Origin: CAZJAH01 sp964544155
GTDB taxonomy: Bacteria > Bacteroidota > Ignavibacteria > Kapaibacteriales > UBA2268
Length of the DNA: 64,000 nucleotides
NCBI GenBank assembly: GCA_964544155.1
Contig: CAZJAH010000004.1
Location: 76,962 to 140,961 of the forward strand
Direction of reading: 5' to 3'
Each line of letters opens with the position of its first letter. Position 1 is the first letter of the stretch. The notes under the pieces were generated by a model, which worked only from the letters and a program-made list of their open reading frames with translations, was not told where the DNA came from and searched no databases. Below are positions 18,993 to 27,462 of the stretch, piece by piece. Made by a program: the position numbers and the translations under genes.

Positions 18993-20288
18993 CTATTTCC
19001 CGAAAATCTTATCTAAAGCCATAGCGGCTATGTCAAGGGTTTTATTAATATCATCGTCACTGTGTGCCAGCGAAACGAACATTGCTTCAAATTGAGACGG
19101 TGCAAGGTGTATGCCATTATCCAGCATAAAGCGAAAATATTCCGCGAATTTACCTGTATCAGATGCGGAAGCGCTTTTAAAATCAACCACATCGCTTTCG
19201 GTGAAGAACAGGCATATCATCGAGCCTACTCTGTTTATGGCGGCTTTTATACCTCTATCTTCAAGGGATTTCCGCATGCCGCTTTCCAGCCGGGCACCTT
19301 TTTTTTCTAATTCTGAAAAAATTTCAGGTTTTAGTTTAATTTCTGTTAGTACGGCAATGCCTGCGGCAGTTGCAAGGGGATTGCCGCTAAGCGTTCCCGC
19401 CTGATAGACCGGCCCGTTGGGGGATAGCTTTCCCATTATATCGCCCTTGCCGCCGAAAGCGCCTACGGGGAGGCCGCCGCCGATAACTTTTCCGAATGTG
19501 CTTAGGTCGGGCCGGATGCCGTAAAGCTCCTGCGCGCCTCCCGGCGCTACCCTGAAACCTGTCATCACTTCGTCAAATATCAGAACTATACCTTCATTGG
19601 TACACAGCTGCCTTAATTCTACCAGAAATTCCTTCTTTGAAGGAACAACTCCCATATTTCCGGCTATAGGTTCAATTATTACCGCGGCGACATTTTCCTT
19701 ATTTTCATCAATCAATTTTTTTACTGAATTTATATCATTGAAGTCAGCGGTTAATGTATCGGCAGCGGTGCCTTTGGTAACACCCGGGCTAGTGGGCACG
19801 CCAAAAGTCATCGCTCCTGAACCTGCCTTTATCAGAAAGGAATCACCGTGGCCGTGGTAGCAGCCCTCGAATTTAATGATCTTATCCCTTCCTGTAAATC
19901 CGCGCGCGAGCCTTATGGCACTCATTGTGGCTTCAGTGCCGCTGTTTACCATACGGGCCAATTCCACGGAAGGTACGAGCGAGCAGAGCAATTCGGCGAA
20001 TTTAACCTCTAAGCCTGTGGGTGCGCCGAAGCTGGTACCAAGTTCAAGAGCTGAAGCAACCGCGTCCTTTATGAACTTTGCGTTATGGCCGAAAAGATGC
20101 GGCCCCCAGCTTCCGATATAATCGATATATTCATTGCCGTCGGCGTCAATGACTTTTGAGCCCCGGGATTCGCGAATAAATACAGGATCGCCGCCAACAG
20201 ATTTAAACGCCCTTACGGGTGAGTTTACTCCGCCGGGAATATGCTTGCAAGCTTTCTTATATAATTCTTTGCTTTTAGTAATGTTCAT
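18993..20288 (-). CDS. hemL: Glutamate-1-semialdehyde 2,1-aminomutase
   Basis: HemL is a PLP enzyme that turns glutamate-1-semialdehyde into 5-aminolevulinate, the last step of the C5 route to tetrapyrroles. The sequence shows HIPGGVNSPVRAF at the N-terminus, the glycine-rich NSGTEATMSAIRLAR, the aspartate of LIFDEVMTGFR, and the PLP lysine in TFGKVIGGGLPVGAFGG. Length (431 residues) fits the family. The start at 20288 is chosen because AGGAG lies just upstream and MNITKSKELY matches family N-termini; the frame is open further upstream, but that would overlap hemB. It lies 13 bases after hemB and ends one base before the HD gene. HemA, which makes its substrate, is not in the window. Confidence 0.97.
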   Translation of the reverse strand: MNITKSKELYKKACKHIPGGVNSPVRAFKSVGGDPVFIRESRGSKVIDADGNEYIDYIGSWGPHLFGHNAKFIKDAVASALELGTSFGAPTGLEVKFAELLCSLVPSVELARMVNSGTEATMSAIRLARGFTGRDKIIKFEGCYHGHGDSFLIKAGSGAMTFGVPTSPGVTKGTAADTLTADFNDINSVKKLIDENKENVAAVIIEPIAGNMGVVPSKKEFLVELRQLCTNEGIVLIFDEVMTGFRVAPGGAQELYGIRPDLSTFGKVIGGGLPVGAFGGKGDIMGKLSPNGPVYQAGTLSGNPLATAAGIAVLTEIKLKPEIFSELEKKGARLESGMRKSLEDRGIKAAINRVGSMICLFFTESDVVDFKSASASDTGKFAEYFRFMLDNGIHLAPSQFEAMFVSLAHSDDDINKTLDIAAMALDKIFGK

Positions 20289-20301
20289 GTGTTTTCTCCT
20301 G

Positions 20302-21282
20302 TTATTCACCGAAATTCTGCTCAATAAGCTTAGCCGCTTCTTTAGCGTAATATGTCAGTATAATGTAAGCCCCGGCGCGTTTAATGGATGTAAGCGATTC
20401 CATAATAATTTTATTTTCGTCCAGCCAGCCTCTTTCTGCGGCGGCTTTTATCATTGCGTATTCTCCGCTTACCTGGTAAGCTGAGACGGGTATATTAAAG
20501 CTGTCACTTACTGCTCTGATAATATCAAGGTAAGCTCCGGCGGGCTTCACCATAATGATATCAGCGCCTTCCTCTATATCCGCTCCTGCTTCTCTCAGGG
20601 CTTCGCAGCTATTGGAGTAATCCATCTGGTGGGAACGCCTGTCCCCGAATGAGGGAGCCGACCCCGCGGCATCCCTGAAAGGCCCGTAATAAGCAGATGA
20701 GTATTTCACGGCATAGCTCATAAGGGGCATCTGATTAAATCCGCTGCTGTCAAGTACTTCCCTGATGGCTGCTATCCTGCCGTCCATCATGTCGGATGGG
20801 GCAATCATGTCCGCTCCCGCTTCTGCCTGGCTCAGGGCAGTGCGCTGCAGCAGCTTTAAAGTTTCGTCATTGGCAATGCCGCCGTCCTTAATCAGTCCGC
20901 AATGCCCGTGCGACGTGTATTCACAAAGGCACACATCGGTTATAAGCAATATATCAGGATTTTCTTTCTTTAATTCGCGGAGGCATTTCTGGATGATACC
21001 GTTTTCATCGTAGGCGCCTGTGGCTGTTTCATCTTTACTTTCGGGAATTCCAAAAAGGATTATACCCGGTATTCCCAGCTTCGTGAGTGCTTCACATTCC
21101 CGTTTGATATTATCGACGGACATCCTGAATACACCGGGCATTGAGCTTACTTCTTCTTTTTTATTCTCGCCGGGCATAACGAACATAGGGTAAATCAGAT
21201 TGCTCTTATGCAGCCTGGTTTCCCTGATCATAGCCCTGGTGAGCGGGTTTTCTCTTAATCTTCTGAATCTTTTAAACATCAT
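20302..21282 (-). CDS. hemB: Porphobilinogen synthase (5-aminolevulinate dehydratase)
   Basis: HemB joins two 5-aminolevulinate molecules into porphobilinogen in the cytosol. The two Schiff-base lysines are visible in SYAVKYSSAYYGPFRDA and IIMVKPAGAYLD. The metal-site segment TDVCLCEYTSHGHCG keeps its three cysteines, which marks the zinc-dependent form rather than the magnesium-only form. Length (326 residues) is normal. It starts MMFKRFRRLRENP, so either of the two adjacent methionines could initiate. It sits between hemC (53-base gap) and hemL in one transcriptional unit. A 14-base direct repeat (TTTTCTTCCGTATA at 21304-21317 and 21339-21352) spans the hemC end and this gap. Confidence 0.97.
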   Translation of the reverse strand: MMFKRFRRLRENPLTRAMIRETRLHKSNLIYPMFVMPGENKKEEVSSMPGVFRMSVDNIKRECEALTKLGIPGIILFGIPESKDETATGAYDENGIIQKCLRELKKENPDILLITDVCLCEYTSHGHCGLIKDGGIANDETLKLLQRTALSQAEAGADMIAPSDMMDGRIAAIREVLDSSGFNQMPLMSYAVKYSSAYYGPFRDAAGSAPSFGDRRSHQMDYSNSCEALREAGADIEEGADIIMVKPAGAYLDIIRAVSDSFNIPVSAYQVSGEYAMIKAAAERGWLDENKIIMESLTSIKRAGAYIILTYYAKEAAKLIEQNFGE

Positions 21283-21335
21283 TTTTTATCCTTCCGAATT
21301 TTTTTTTCTTCCGTATAATTTTATTTCTTTCCTAT

Positions 21336-22271
21336 TTATTTTCTTCCGTATATTTCATCTATAATGATTTTTCCGCCCCGGCCAAGCAGTTCCATGGCAA
21401 TTTCTCTACCGATCATTTCGGCTTCCTCGGGGCTGCCTGTACCTTTTTCCCTGTAGAATCTTATTCCGTCAGTTGAAGCTATCATGGCATCGAAAATCAA
21501 CACGCTGTCGGGAGTAATTTCTCCGTGAGCCGCTACAGGCGCCTGGCATCCTCCGCTTACAGTTTTGAGAAAGGATCTTTCGGCTTTAACTTCCGTTTCG
21601 GTTTTTTGGTGATTAAGTTTTGAAGAAATTTCCATAAGCCTGCTGTCATCTGCCCTTATCTGCACACCAAGCGCCCCCTGGCCAACAGCCGGTATGAACA
21701 GGTCTTTTTCAATAACCGAGCTGATATAATTCTGCATCTCCAGCCTTTCCACCCCAGCTTTGGCAAGTATAATAGCGTCCCAGTCTGAATCCAGATATTT
21801 CCGGATACGCGTAGGGACGTTACCCCGCAGGCCTCTTATTTGAACATCGGGCCTGTGCCTGCATAGCAGGGCGCTGCGCCTTAACGATCCGGTAGCAACC
21901 CGGGCGTTTTTACTTAAATTATCTAAAGTGACGCCTTTTTCTCTGGAGATTATCACATCCCTGGGGTCATGCCTTTCAGTGACAGCTGATATGGCCAGTC
22001 CTTCGGGAATTTCCGTCTGGAGGTCTTTCATGCTGTGCACTGCTATATCAATTTCTTCATTGAGCAGGGCGCTTTCAATTTCTTTAGTAAAAAGTCCTTT
22101 ATCACCGATTTTATAAAGAGCTTTATCCTGGATTTGATCGCCTAAAGTGCTTATCTCTTTTATTTCAAAAATTATTTCCGGAAAAAAATTTTCCAGTTCA
22201 GTTTTGATAAAATTGGCCTGCCAAAGTGCCAGCCTGCTAGACCGGCTTCCGATTATTATTCTTTTATTCAC
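21336..22271 (-). CDS. hemC: Hydroxymethylbilane synthase (porphobilinogen deaminase)
   Basis: HemC polymerises four porphobilinogen units into hydroxymethylbilane. Family motifs include GSRSSRLALWQA, HSMKDLQTEIPEG (catalytic aspartate region), ATGSLRRSA with cofactor-binding arginines, and the cysteine that carries the dipyrromethane cofactor in SGGCQAPVAAHG. The length (311 residues) is standard. It is the first gene of the minus-strand hemC-hemB-hemL-HD unit, and a candidate promoter lies upstream at 22330-22357. Uroporphyrinogen-III synthase (hemD), which often follows hemC, is absent here and must be encoded elsewhere if the pathway is complete. Confidence 0.97.
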   Translation of the reverse strand: MNKRIIIGSRSSRLALWQANFIKTELENFFPEIIFEIKEISTLGDQIQDKALYKIGDKGLFTKEIESALLNEEIDIAVHSMKDLQTEIPEGLAISAVTERHDPRDVIISREKGVTLDNLSKNARVATGSLRRSALLCRHRPDVQIRGLRGNVPTRIRKYLDSDWDAIILAKAGVERLEMQNYISSVIEKDLFIPAVGQGALGVQIRADDSRLMEISSKLNHQKTETEVKAERSFLKTVSGGCQAPVAAHGEITPDSVLIFDAMIASTDGIRFYREKGTGSPEEAEMIGREIAMELLGRGGKIIIDEIYGRK

Positions 22272-22308
22272 AATAAGCTGCTTTTCTTGCTTAATTAAAA
22301 AGTATTAT

Positions 22309-22337
22309 TTGACAATTTGATGGTAATGAAATATATT
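22309..22337 (+). promoter_or_regulatory. Sigma-70-type promoter for the cargo gene at 22385
   Basis: TTGACA (22309-22314) and TATATT (22332-22337) are separated by exactly 17 bases, a near-perfect housekeeping promoter. Transcription would start near 22344, giving a leader of about 40 A-rich bases without a clear Shine-Dalgarno sequence. The minus-10 shares an AT palindrome with the opposing hemC promoter. Confidence 0.6.
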
Positions 22338-22357
22338 TAAAAAATACTACCTGACAA
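22330..22357 (-). promoter_or_regulatory. Candidate sigma-70-type promoter for the hemC operon
   Basis: On the minus strand, TTGTCA (22357-22352) is followed after 16 bases by TATATT (22335-22330). The minus-10 overlaps that of the opposing promoter within the palindrome AAATATATTT (22329-22338), so polymerase cannot occupy both sites at once. Confidence 0.45.
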
Positions 22358-22384
22358 AAAAACAAAATAAAAAAAAATAAGCTT

Positions 22385-25141
22385 ATGCGGTATGTTTTTG
22401 CTTTTATTTTAAGTTTTCTCATCTTTTCCGAGGGTTTTGCCCAGAATTACGCGCGTAACTGGTATTTTGGCAGACAAGCTGGAATTAGGTTTGAAAAAGA
22501 TGGAGTCAGGCCGCAGATATTACTGGATAGCGAAATGCGTACAAGAGAAGGCTGCGCTTCGATTTCCGATAATAAGGGTAATCTTCTTTTTTATTCAAAC
22601 GGTATAAACGTTTGGAATAAAAACCATGAAATTATGCCCAACGGCCACAATCTCTCAGGCCATCAATCAACCACTCAATCGGCGCTTATAATTCCCAAGC
22701 CTGAATACCCTGATATTTATCTTTTATTTACTCTTGCCAAAGAAGGCAGCGGCGGTCTTAGTTATTCAATTATTGATATGACATTGGAGGGCGGCCTGGG
22801 TGATATAATCGAAAAAGACATACCGCTCTTGAATCCTGCTACAGAGAAAATGGCGGCGATATTTCATACTAACGCGAAGGATGTCTGGCTGGCAGCGCAC
22901 AAGTGGGATTCAGATGAATATTACATGTACAGGATAAATTCAAATGGGATAGACGGCCCGGTGATTAACAAAATAGGCACAGAGCATAAAGGAATTTTCT
23001 GGAATGCCATCGGCCAGATGCAGTTTTCCCCCGACGGAAAAAAGCTTGCCTGTGTAATTGCCAATAGAGGCCTGGTAGAAGTTTTTAATTTTGATATTAA
23101 CAGCGGCAAATTATCAGACAGTTTTTTCAGCATACAACTTCCCGATAACGAGATGGGATACGGCCTTGAGTTTTCTCCTTCGGGTAAATTCATTTATATA
23201 TCGACAAATTCCAGTAAAACAGGAGAGAGTAATTCAGGATATATTTATCAAATAGACCTGGAGGCAGGCGATGAGAAAGCTGTTGCTAATTCACTTATAA
23301 AAATCGGCATAACAAGCCCCCCTTCTCTTATGCAAATGGGGCCTGATAAAAAGATCTATACACCGGGAAATAATAGCCTTAGCGTAATAGAAAATCCTGA
23401 ATTGCAGGGTGAAAACTGCGATTACCAAAGAAACAGGATTAATCTTGGCGGAAGGGATCCGAGAGTAAGCATGCCCGCTTTTATCCAAAGCTATTACTAT
23501 TATTATGATAATGAGCTAACGGTTTGCGAGGGAGACAGTATTTTTATAGAAAGCGATTTTGTTTATGCTTATTTGAAAAGCAAAGAGTATTATTGGGACG
23601 GCCCCGCGGGATTTTTTTATGATAAAGACCTCCGCATATCCAATATAAGAAAAGAACATTCGGGATTTTATCATTTCATAGTCAGATATAAGGATGGCAA
23701 TCAGGATACTACCGGCCACATAGTTTACAGGGTAGCGGTAATATCATCGCCTAACTCTAATATCGAGGTCGCCTCAAACCCGAATTTCTGTTCCGGCAGG
23801 GACGTGGAATTGCAGGCTGAAGTAATTGACCCATATTTCAGGTACTATTGGTCAACAGGCATGGAAGGCCCTTACCTAACAGTTAATAAAAGCGGCGTCT
23901 ATAAGCTGTACGTGGAGAACAATGCAGGGTGCATTGACAGTTCTGAGATAAACGTTCAGTTCGCAAAAGAGCCTGATTACAGGATATACGCTCCTAAGTA
24001 TATTTGTAAAGGAAGTGAGGGTTACCTCACTACCGGAGAAGGCCTGACCCGGTATGAGTGGAGCAATGGCGAAACTACAAGGTCTATCAGGATTACCAAA
24101 GGAGGAAAATACTCTCTAACCAGCTATGATGCTTTTGGCTGTGAGTATTATTGGGAGCATACTGTAGAAGATTATGACGTTCACTTTGATGAAGTAAACG
24201 AAATTGATTTCGGCTCCGGCAGGCAGGGCAGGCCGGATACAACATTGAAAATAATCAACAAACTCGATTCACCGCTTATATTCAACGCGAGCCTTGCAAA
24301 CGGGGATATTTTTCACCTTGCCGAACCCGGCAGACAAGAGCTTAATCCCGGGCATAATATGAACCTGAATTTAAAGTTCAGGCCTAAAGATAATCTCTAT
24401 TATACGGATACATTAATAATTGAAATGCTTGCGCCCTGTGAAGGGATTTACCGGATTCCTCTAAAAGGCAGTTTGAAACTCGACTTAATCCTTTGGATAC
24501 CTTCAGAAAAAGGGAAAGTAGGCTCAGATTTAAAGCTAAAGCTTTTGGGACGCCTCAATACTGAGAGTGATATAACAACTTCCTCAGTTGTTGATATTAA
24601 AATAGCTGTTGATTTCAGAGCCTTTAAGCCTGAAGTTCAGTCCTCTTACAAGGACAGCCTTGTCATCATAAGTCTAAACGGCCCCGAACTGGAAATTGGC
24701 AAAACACCCGTTACTATTGGCGAAATTCAGGGAAGAGTGCTTATGGGAGTGAGGGATGATAACCCGGCGCTAATCTATCATTATGAATGGCATGACAACC
24801 TGGTTAATGTGACCAGCCAGGGCGGTATCCTTAGCGTTAACGGAGTTTGTGTACTGCCGCTTAACAGGATTAAATCATTTGATCCACTGAGCCTTGATAT
24901 ACTGCCGAATCCGTCTCAAAATTCACCTCATATTAAAATAGCAGGAACGCTCGAAGGTGCTATGAAGTTAGATATAATAGATTTGAACGGCAGGCTTGTC
25001 TATTCTGAAAATATTAATAAAAAAGAAAACGAAGTATTCAGCATTAAACCGGATATTAGAAAGCTCCCGGCAGGCCTGTATACAGTGAAGCTCACTGCGC
25101 CATTTGACATAATCGCAAAACGCCTTACAATAATAAAATAA
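22385..25141 (+). CDS. Secreted beta-propeller protein with T9SS sorting domain
   Basis: This 918-residue protein is a probable T9SS cargo. It has a signal peptide (FAFILSFLIFSEGFAQ) followed by NWYFGRQAGIRF. That opening is typical of Bacteroidota surface proteins whose N-terminal half is a WD40-like beta-propeller (repeat phrases such as FSPDGKKLA and FSPSGKFIYIS). Ig-like modules follow (YEWSNGETTRSIRIT, WSTGMEGPYL), then an abnormal-spindle-like beta domain around DFGSGRQGRPDTTLK. The last 80 residues form a type A sorting domain: LPNPSQN, DLNGRLVYSE, LPAGLYTVKL. It is transcribed away from the hemC operon from its own promoter and shares a hairpin with the next, convergent gene. Role unknown; surface attachment or degradation is possible. 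Confidence 0.82.
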   Translation: MRYVFAFILSFLIFSEGFAQNYARNWYFGRQAGIRFEKDGVRPQILLDSEMRTREGCASISDNKGNLLFYSNGINVWNKNHEIMPNGHNLSGHQSTTQSALIIPKPEYPDIYLLFTLAKEGSGGLSYSIIDMTLEGGLGDIIEKDIPLLNPATEKMAAIFHTNAKDVWLAAHKWDSDEYYMYRINSNGIDGPVINKIGTEHKGIFWNAIGQMQFSPDGKKLACVIANRGLVEVFNFDINSGKLSDSFFSIQLPDNEMGYGLEFSPSGKFIYISTNSSKTGESNSGYIYQIDLEAGDEKAVANSLIKIGITSPPSLMQMGPDKKIYTPGNNSLSVIENPELQGENCDYQRNRINLGGRDPRVSMPAFIQSYYYYYDNELTVCEGDSIFIESDFVYAYLKSKEYYWDGPAGFFYDKDLRISNIRKEHSGFYHFIVRYKDGNQDTTGHIVYRVAVISSPNSNIEVASNPNFCSGRDVELQAEVIDPYFRYYWSTGMEGPYLTVNKSGVYKLYVENNAGCIDSSEINVQFAKEPDYRIYAPKYICKGSEGYLTTGEGLTRYEWSNGETTRSIRITKGGKYSLTSYDAFGCEYYWEHTVEDYDVHFDEVNEIDFGSGRQGRPDTTLKIINKLDSPLIFNASLANGDIFHLAEPGRQELNPGHNMNLNLKFRPKDNLYYTDTLIIEMLAPCEGIYRIPLKGSLKLDLILWIPSEKGKVGSDLKLKLLGRLNTESDITTSSVVDIKIAVDFRAFKPEVQSSYKDSLVIISLNGPELEIGKTPVTIGEIQGRVLMGVRDDNPALIYHYEWHDNLVNVTSQGGILSVNGVCVLPLNRIKSFDPLSLDILPNPSQNSPHIKIAGTLEGAMKLDIIDLNGRLVYSENINKKENEVFSIKPDIRKLPAGLYTVKLTAPFDIIAKRLTIIK

Positions 25142-25166
25142 AAAAAGCCGGTCAGATGAGCGGCTT
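25139..25166 (-). terminator. Terminator of the motB-fliW-csrA-regulator unit
   Basis: On the minus strand AAGCCG and CGGCTT form a six-pair stem with a ten-base loop and run into seven T. The T tract lies on the minus strand, so it ends the regulator transcript; it abuts the stop codon of the convergent cargo gene. Confidence 0.6.
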
Positions 25167-25187
25167 AAATAATCAAAACAGAAGAAA

Positions 25188-25805
25188 TTATTTACGGGTT
25201 TTTAAAAGAAGTTTTTTTATGGATTCAATGCTTCTTTTTTCGTCATCCTGGTAATGCTGCAGCAGTTTGTTTTTAGCGGCAGCCTGTTTGCTAGTTTCAT
25301 CACCTTCATTCATTTCTTCGAATTCAGGTATTTTTTCATGATCACCGGTTTCGTGCTTTGCCTTAGAAGCATCTTTACCGCTTGAAATAGGATGTTCAAC
25401 GTATTCGCCGCGGGAAATTTTTTCAATTTTTTCCTTACCGAAAACATCCACAAGCTTATCAAAAACAGTCGCGCGTGTGAATGGTTTGGAAATAAAACCG
25501 GCTGTGCCGCTTTTTACAGCCAGGCCGAGATTTTCAACATCAGATAGCGCCGACACCATGATAACGGGTATATCTCTTACATTTTTAATATGCTTGAGAA
25601 TTTTAAGCGTCAGGTGACCGGTAAGCTCAGGCATTAAAATATCCAGTATAATCAGATCAGGCTGGTGTTCGACAGCCAGGGAAATACCTTCAAATCCGTT
25701 TGAAGCGAGGAAAGTTTTATTGAATCCGTAACTCTGAAGAGTTTTGGATAATATCCTCTGCATCCAGATATCATCGTCGATAATTAAAACCGAGTATTCA
25801 GCCAT
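25188..25805 (-). CDS. Response regulator with charged C-terminal tail
   Basis: Residues 1-120 form a receiver domain: acidic pocket in VLIIDDD, phospho-acceptor aspartate in DLIILDILMPEL, a serine switch residue in MVSALSD, and lysine in FISKPF. The last 80 or so residues have no DNA-binding or enzymatic domain. They are rich in Glu, Lys, Ser and Gln and probably disordered, ending in the helical EKRSIESIKKLLLKTRK. It starts 14 bases after csrA and is the last gene of motB-fliW-csrA-regulator, so a role in motility control is plausible. No kinase gene is adjacent. A signalling adaptor that binds a partner through the tail is one possibility. Confidence 0.85.
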   Translation of the reverse strand: MAEYSVLIIDDDIWMQRILSKTLQSYGFNKTFLASNGFEGISLAVEHQPDLIILDILMPELTGHLTLKILKHIKNVRDIPVIMVSALSDVENLGLAVKSGTAGFISKPFTRATVFDKLVDVFGKEKIEKISRGEYVEHPISSGKDASKAKHETGDHEKIPEFEEMNEGDETSKQAAAKNKLLQHYQDDEKRSIESIKKLLLKTRK

Positions 25806-25819
25806 TTTATACCATATAT

Positions 25820-26119
25820 TTATTGTTGATCTTTATCTTTTGCGGTAAAGCTGACTTCCGGCGCTTCAATAGCCTGTCTGGATTTACCATATTTAAGTTT
25901 TTTCTGCAATATAGCGCTTTTTAAGGCATTTATTTCAGTTCTGGCAGCCTGCCTGTTCATTTCAATAATTTTATCGTGTACTTCTTTGCGGTGTACGGGA
26001 ACTGATTTTGGTGCTTCGATACCCAGCCTGACTACGCCGCGATCGAAGCTAAGTACAGTGATCTGTACCTGCGATCCAATAGTAACTACCTCACCTATCT
26101 TCCTTGATAATACCAGCAT
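25820..26119 (-). CDS. csrA: Carbon storage regulator, mRNA-binding CsrA
   Basis: CsrA binds GGA motifs in mRNA leaders and blocks or promotes translation; in flagellated bacteria it represses flagellin and is held in check by FliW. The N-terminal 60 residues are classical: MLVLSRKIGE, VRLGIEAPKSVPVHRKEV, with the conserved RNA-contact arginine in VHRKE. The protein is 99 residues, longer than the usual 60-75. The extra C-terminal stretch (LKSAILQKKLKYGKSRQ and an acidic end) is basic then acidic, and C-terminal CsrA extensions are where FliW binds in Bacillus. AAGGA precedes the ATG. It follows fliW by 21 bases. Confidence 0.95.
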   Translation of the reverse strand: MLVLSRKIGEVVTIGSQVQITVLSFDRGVVRLGIEAPKSVPVHRKEVHDKIIEMNRQAARTEINALKSAILQKKLKYGKSRQAIEAPEVSFTAKDKDQQ

Positions 26120-26140
26120 AAGTTAATCCTTAAATTTATT

Positions 26141-26572
26141 TTATTTTTCCTTCTCGGGAAAAACATGGTTAGTTGAATACTTATCAGACGGCAAAATCAC
26201 CTGTTTTCCGGCTTGATCCTCTACATTGAGGATTATGGGAGCCTTCATATTTGCTGTCATCCTTCCTTTTTCATCTTCGAGTGTAACAACCACAAATATC
26301 ACCTCTTTTTCCATATTGAACAGTCGTCCCGGATTATAAGTCAGGTCTATATGCCAGGGGCTGAGCAGAGGGAAACCTATTTCGGGTTCCTCTAAGTTGA
26401 TAAGCCATTTAAAAGGTACGGTTTCTTCTTCGCTGATTAAAACAAATTCCCTTAAATTTTCAAAGCCAAGCAGGCCTTCGGGAAAATTAAAAATATATTG
26501 CGATTCTACGTCGATCTCGCCGAAGTGTAATGTTTTGATCTTCCTGATCTTATTATCAATATTCCTGTTCAT
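26141..26572 (-). CDS. fliW: Flagellar assembly factor FliW
   Basis: FliW is a small protein that binds flagellin or CsrA and so ties flagellin translation to filament assembly. The sequence has the family pattern FNFPEGLLGFENLREFVLI, FKWLINLEEPEIGFPLL and NMKAPIILN. Length (143 residues) is typical. It lies directly upstream of csrA, the usual and functionally meaningful pairing, and 79 bases after motB. An AGGA ribosome site precedes the ATG. Its presence implies that the organism makes, or its ancestors made, flagella even though no filament genes lie in this window. Confidence 0.95.
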   Translation of the reverse strand: MNRNIDNKIRKIKTLHFGEIDVESQYIFNFPEGLLGFENLREFVLISEEETVPFKWLINLEEPEIGFPLLSPWHIDLTYNPGRLFNMEKEVIFVVVTLEDEKGRMTANMKAPIILNVEDQAGKQVILPSDKYSTNHVFPEKEK

Positions 26573-26651
26573 CTTGAATCCTGTATGTGATTATTTTTTT
26601 GGTCTTTTCAATATTTTTACAAAAAAATCTACCAATTAATATAATAAAAAA

Positions 26652-27419
26652 TTATCGGACATTTGTATCTAAATCTGTATAGCCTTTTTTTGATGGGCCG
26701 TTAGCCGCTGCTTCGGAAATTGTTATCTCAACGCGTCGGTTTTTTGCCCGGCCTTCACCTGTGCTATTAGACGCGATGGGCTTTTGCGATCCGAATCCGC
26801 GGAAGCTCATATTGCTTTCATCTACTCCGCGCTGTTTGAGTTCGTAAAGAACGTTTATTGCCCTTGCCCCGGACAGATGCCAGTTCGATTCATACTGAAA
26901 ACTGCTGATAGGCCTGTTGTCAGTATGCCCGTCAATAACTATCTGATTTGGTATTCCCCGCAAAACTCCTGCCAAACTGTCGAGAGCTTCTTCACCTTCG
27001 GGCAATACTGCTGCTCTGGCTGAATTAAACAGAAGCTTTTCAGGCAATGTAAGTACAAGCCCGCTGCCTGTTCGCTGAATTCCTATCAGCTCCTGATCCA
27101 CATAAGCCTTCAAAGCTTCTAAAGCTTCCGCGCGGATATCGCTCAGTTCTTTTGTCGCGCCGGGAGGAAGGATCGGCTCGGGGACTCCGCTTCTTCTGCC
27201 TTCGAGTATGCCGTCGCCGCCCTCAAGTACGTTTCCCGAGCTGAAGTATTCCGAAAGCGCTGCCCGGAAGGTTTTGAATTTTTCCTGATCGACTTGTGAA
27301 GTCGCGTACAGAATTACGAATAAACCCAACAGCAGGGTTATGAGGTCGGCATAGGTTATCAGATACCTGTCTGCCGACCCGCTTGTCTTATTTAAGTTTT
27401 TATTTCTGTCTCTTATCAA
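26652..27419 (-). CDS. motB: Flagellar motor stator protein MotB
   Basis: MotB anchors the stator to peptidoglycan and carries the proton-path aspartate. A single membrane segment (YLITYADLITLLLGLFVILY) follows a short basic N-terminus; Asp25 in TYADL is the conserved ion-binding residue. A plug-like linker follows, then an OmpA-type peptidoglycan-binding domain in the last 140 residues (VIDGHTDNRPIS, LSGARAINVLYEL, GEGRAKNRRVEITI). Length (255 residues) is normal. MotA, usually immediately upstream, is missing: the preceding gene is an Asp-box cargo protein. MotB is preferred over a generic OmpA protein because of the YAD motif and the fliW-csrA neighbours. Confidence 0.9.
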   Translation of the reverse strand: MIRDRNKNLNKTSGSADRYLITYADLITLLLGLFVILYATSQVDQEKFKTFRAALSEYFSSGNVLEGGDGILEGRRSGVPEPILPPGATKELSDIRAEALEALKAYVDQELIGIQRTGSGLVLTLPEKLLFNSARAAVLPEGEEALDSLAGVLRGIPNQIVIDGHTDNRPISSFQYESNWHLSGARAINVLYELKQRGVDESNMSFRGFGSQKPIASNSTGEGRAKNRRVEITISEAAANGPSKKGYTDLDTNVR

Positions 27420-27462
27420 TTTTTCGTTTTTCTTTTTTGCAATGCTCTAATTATCGGCTGAC

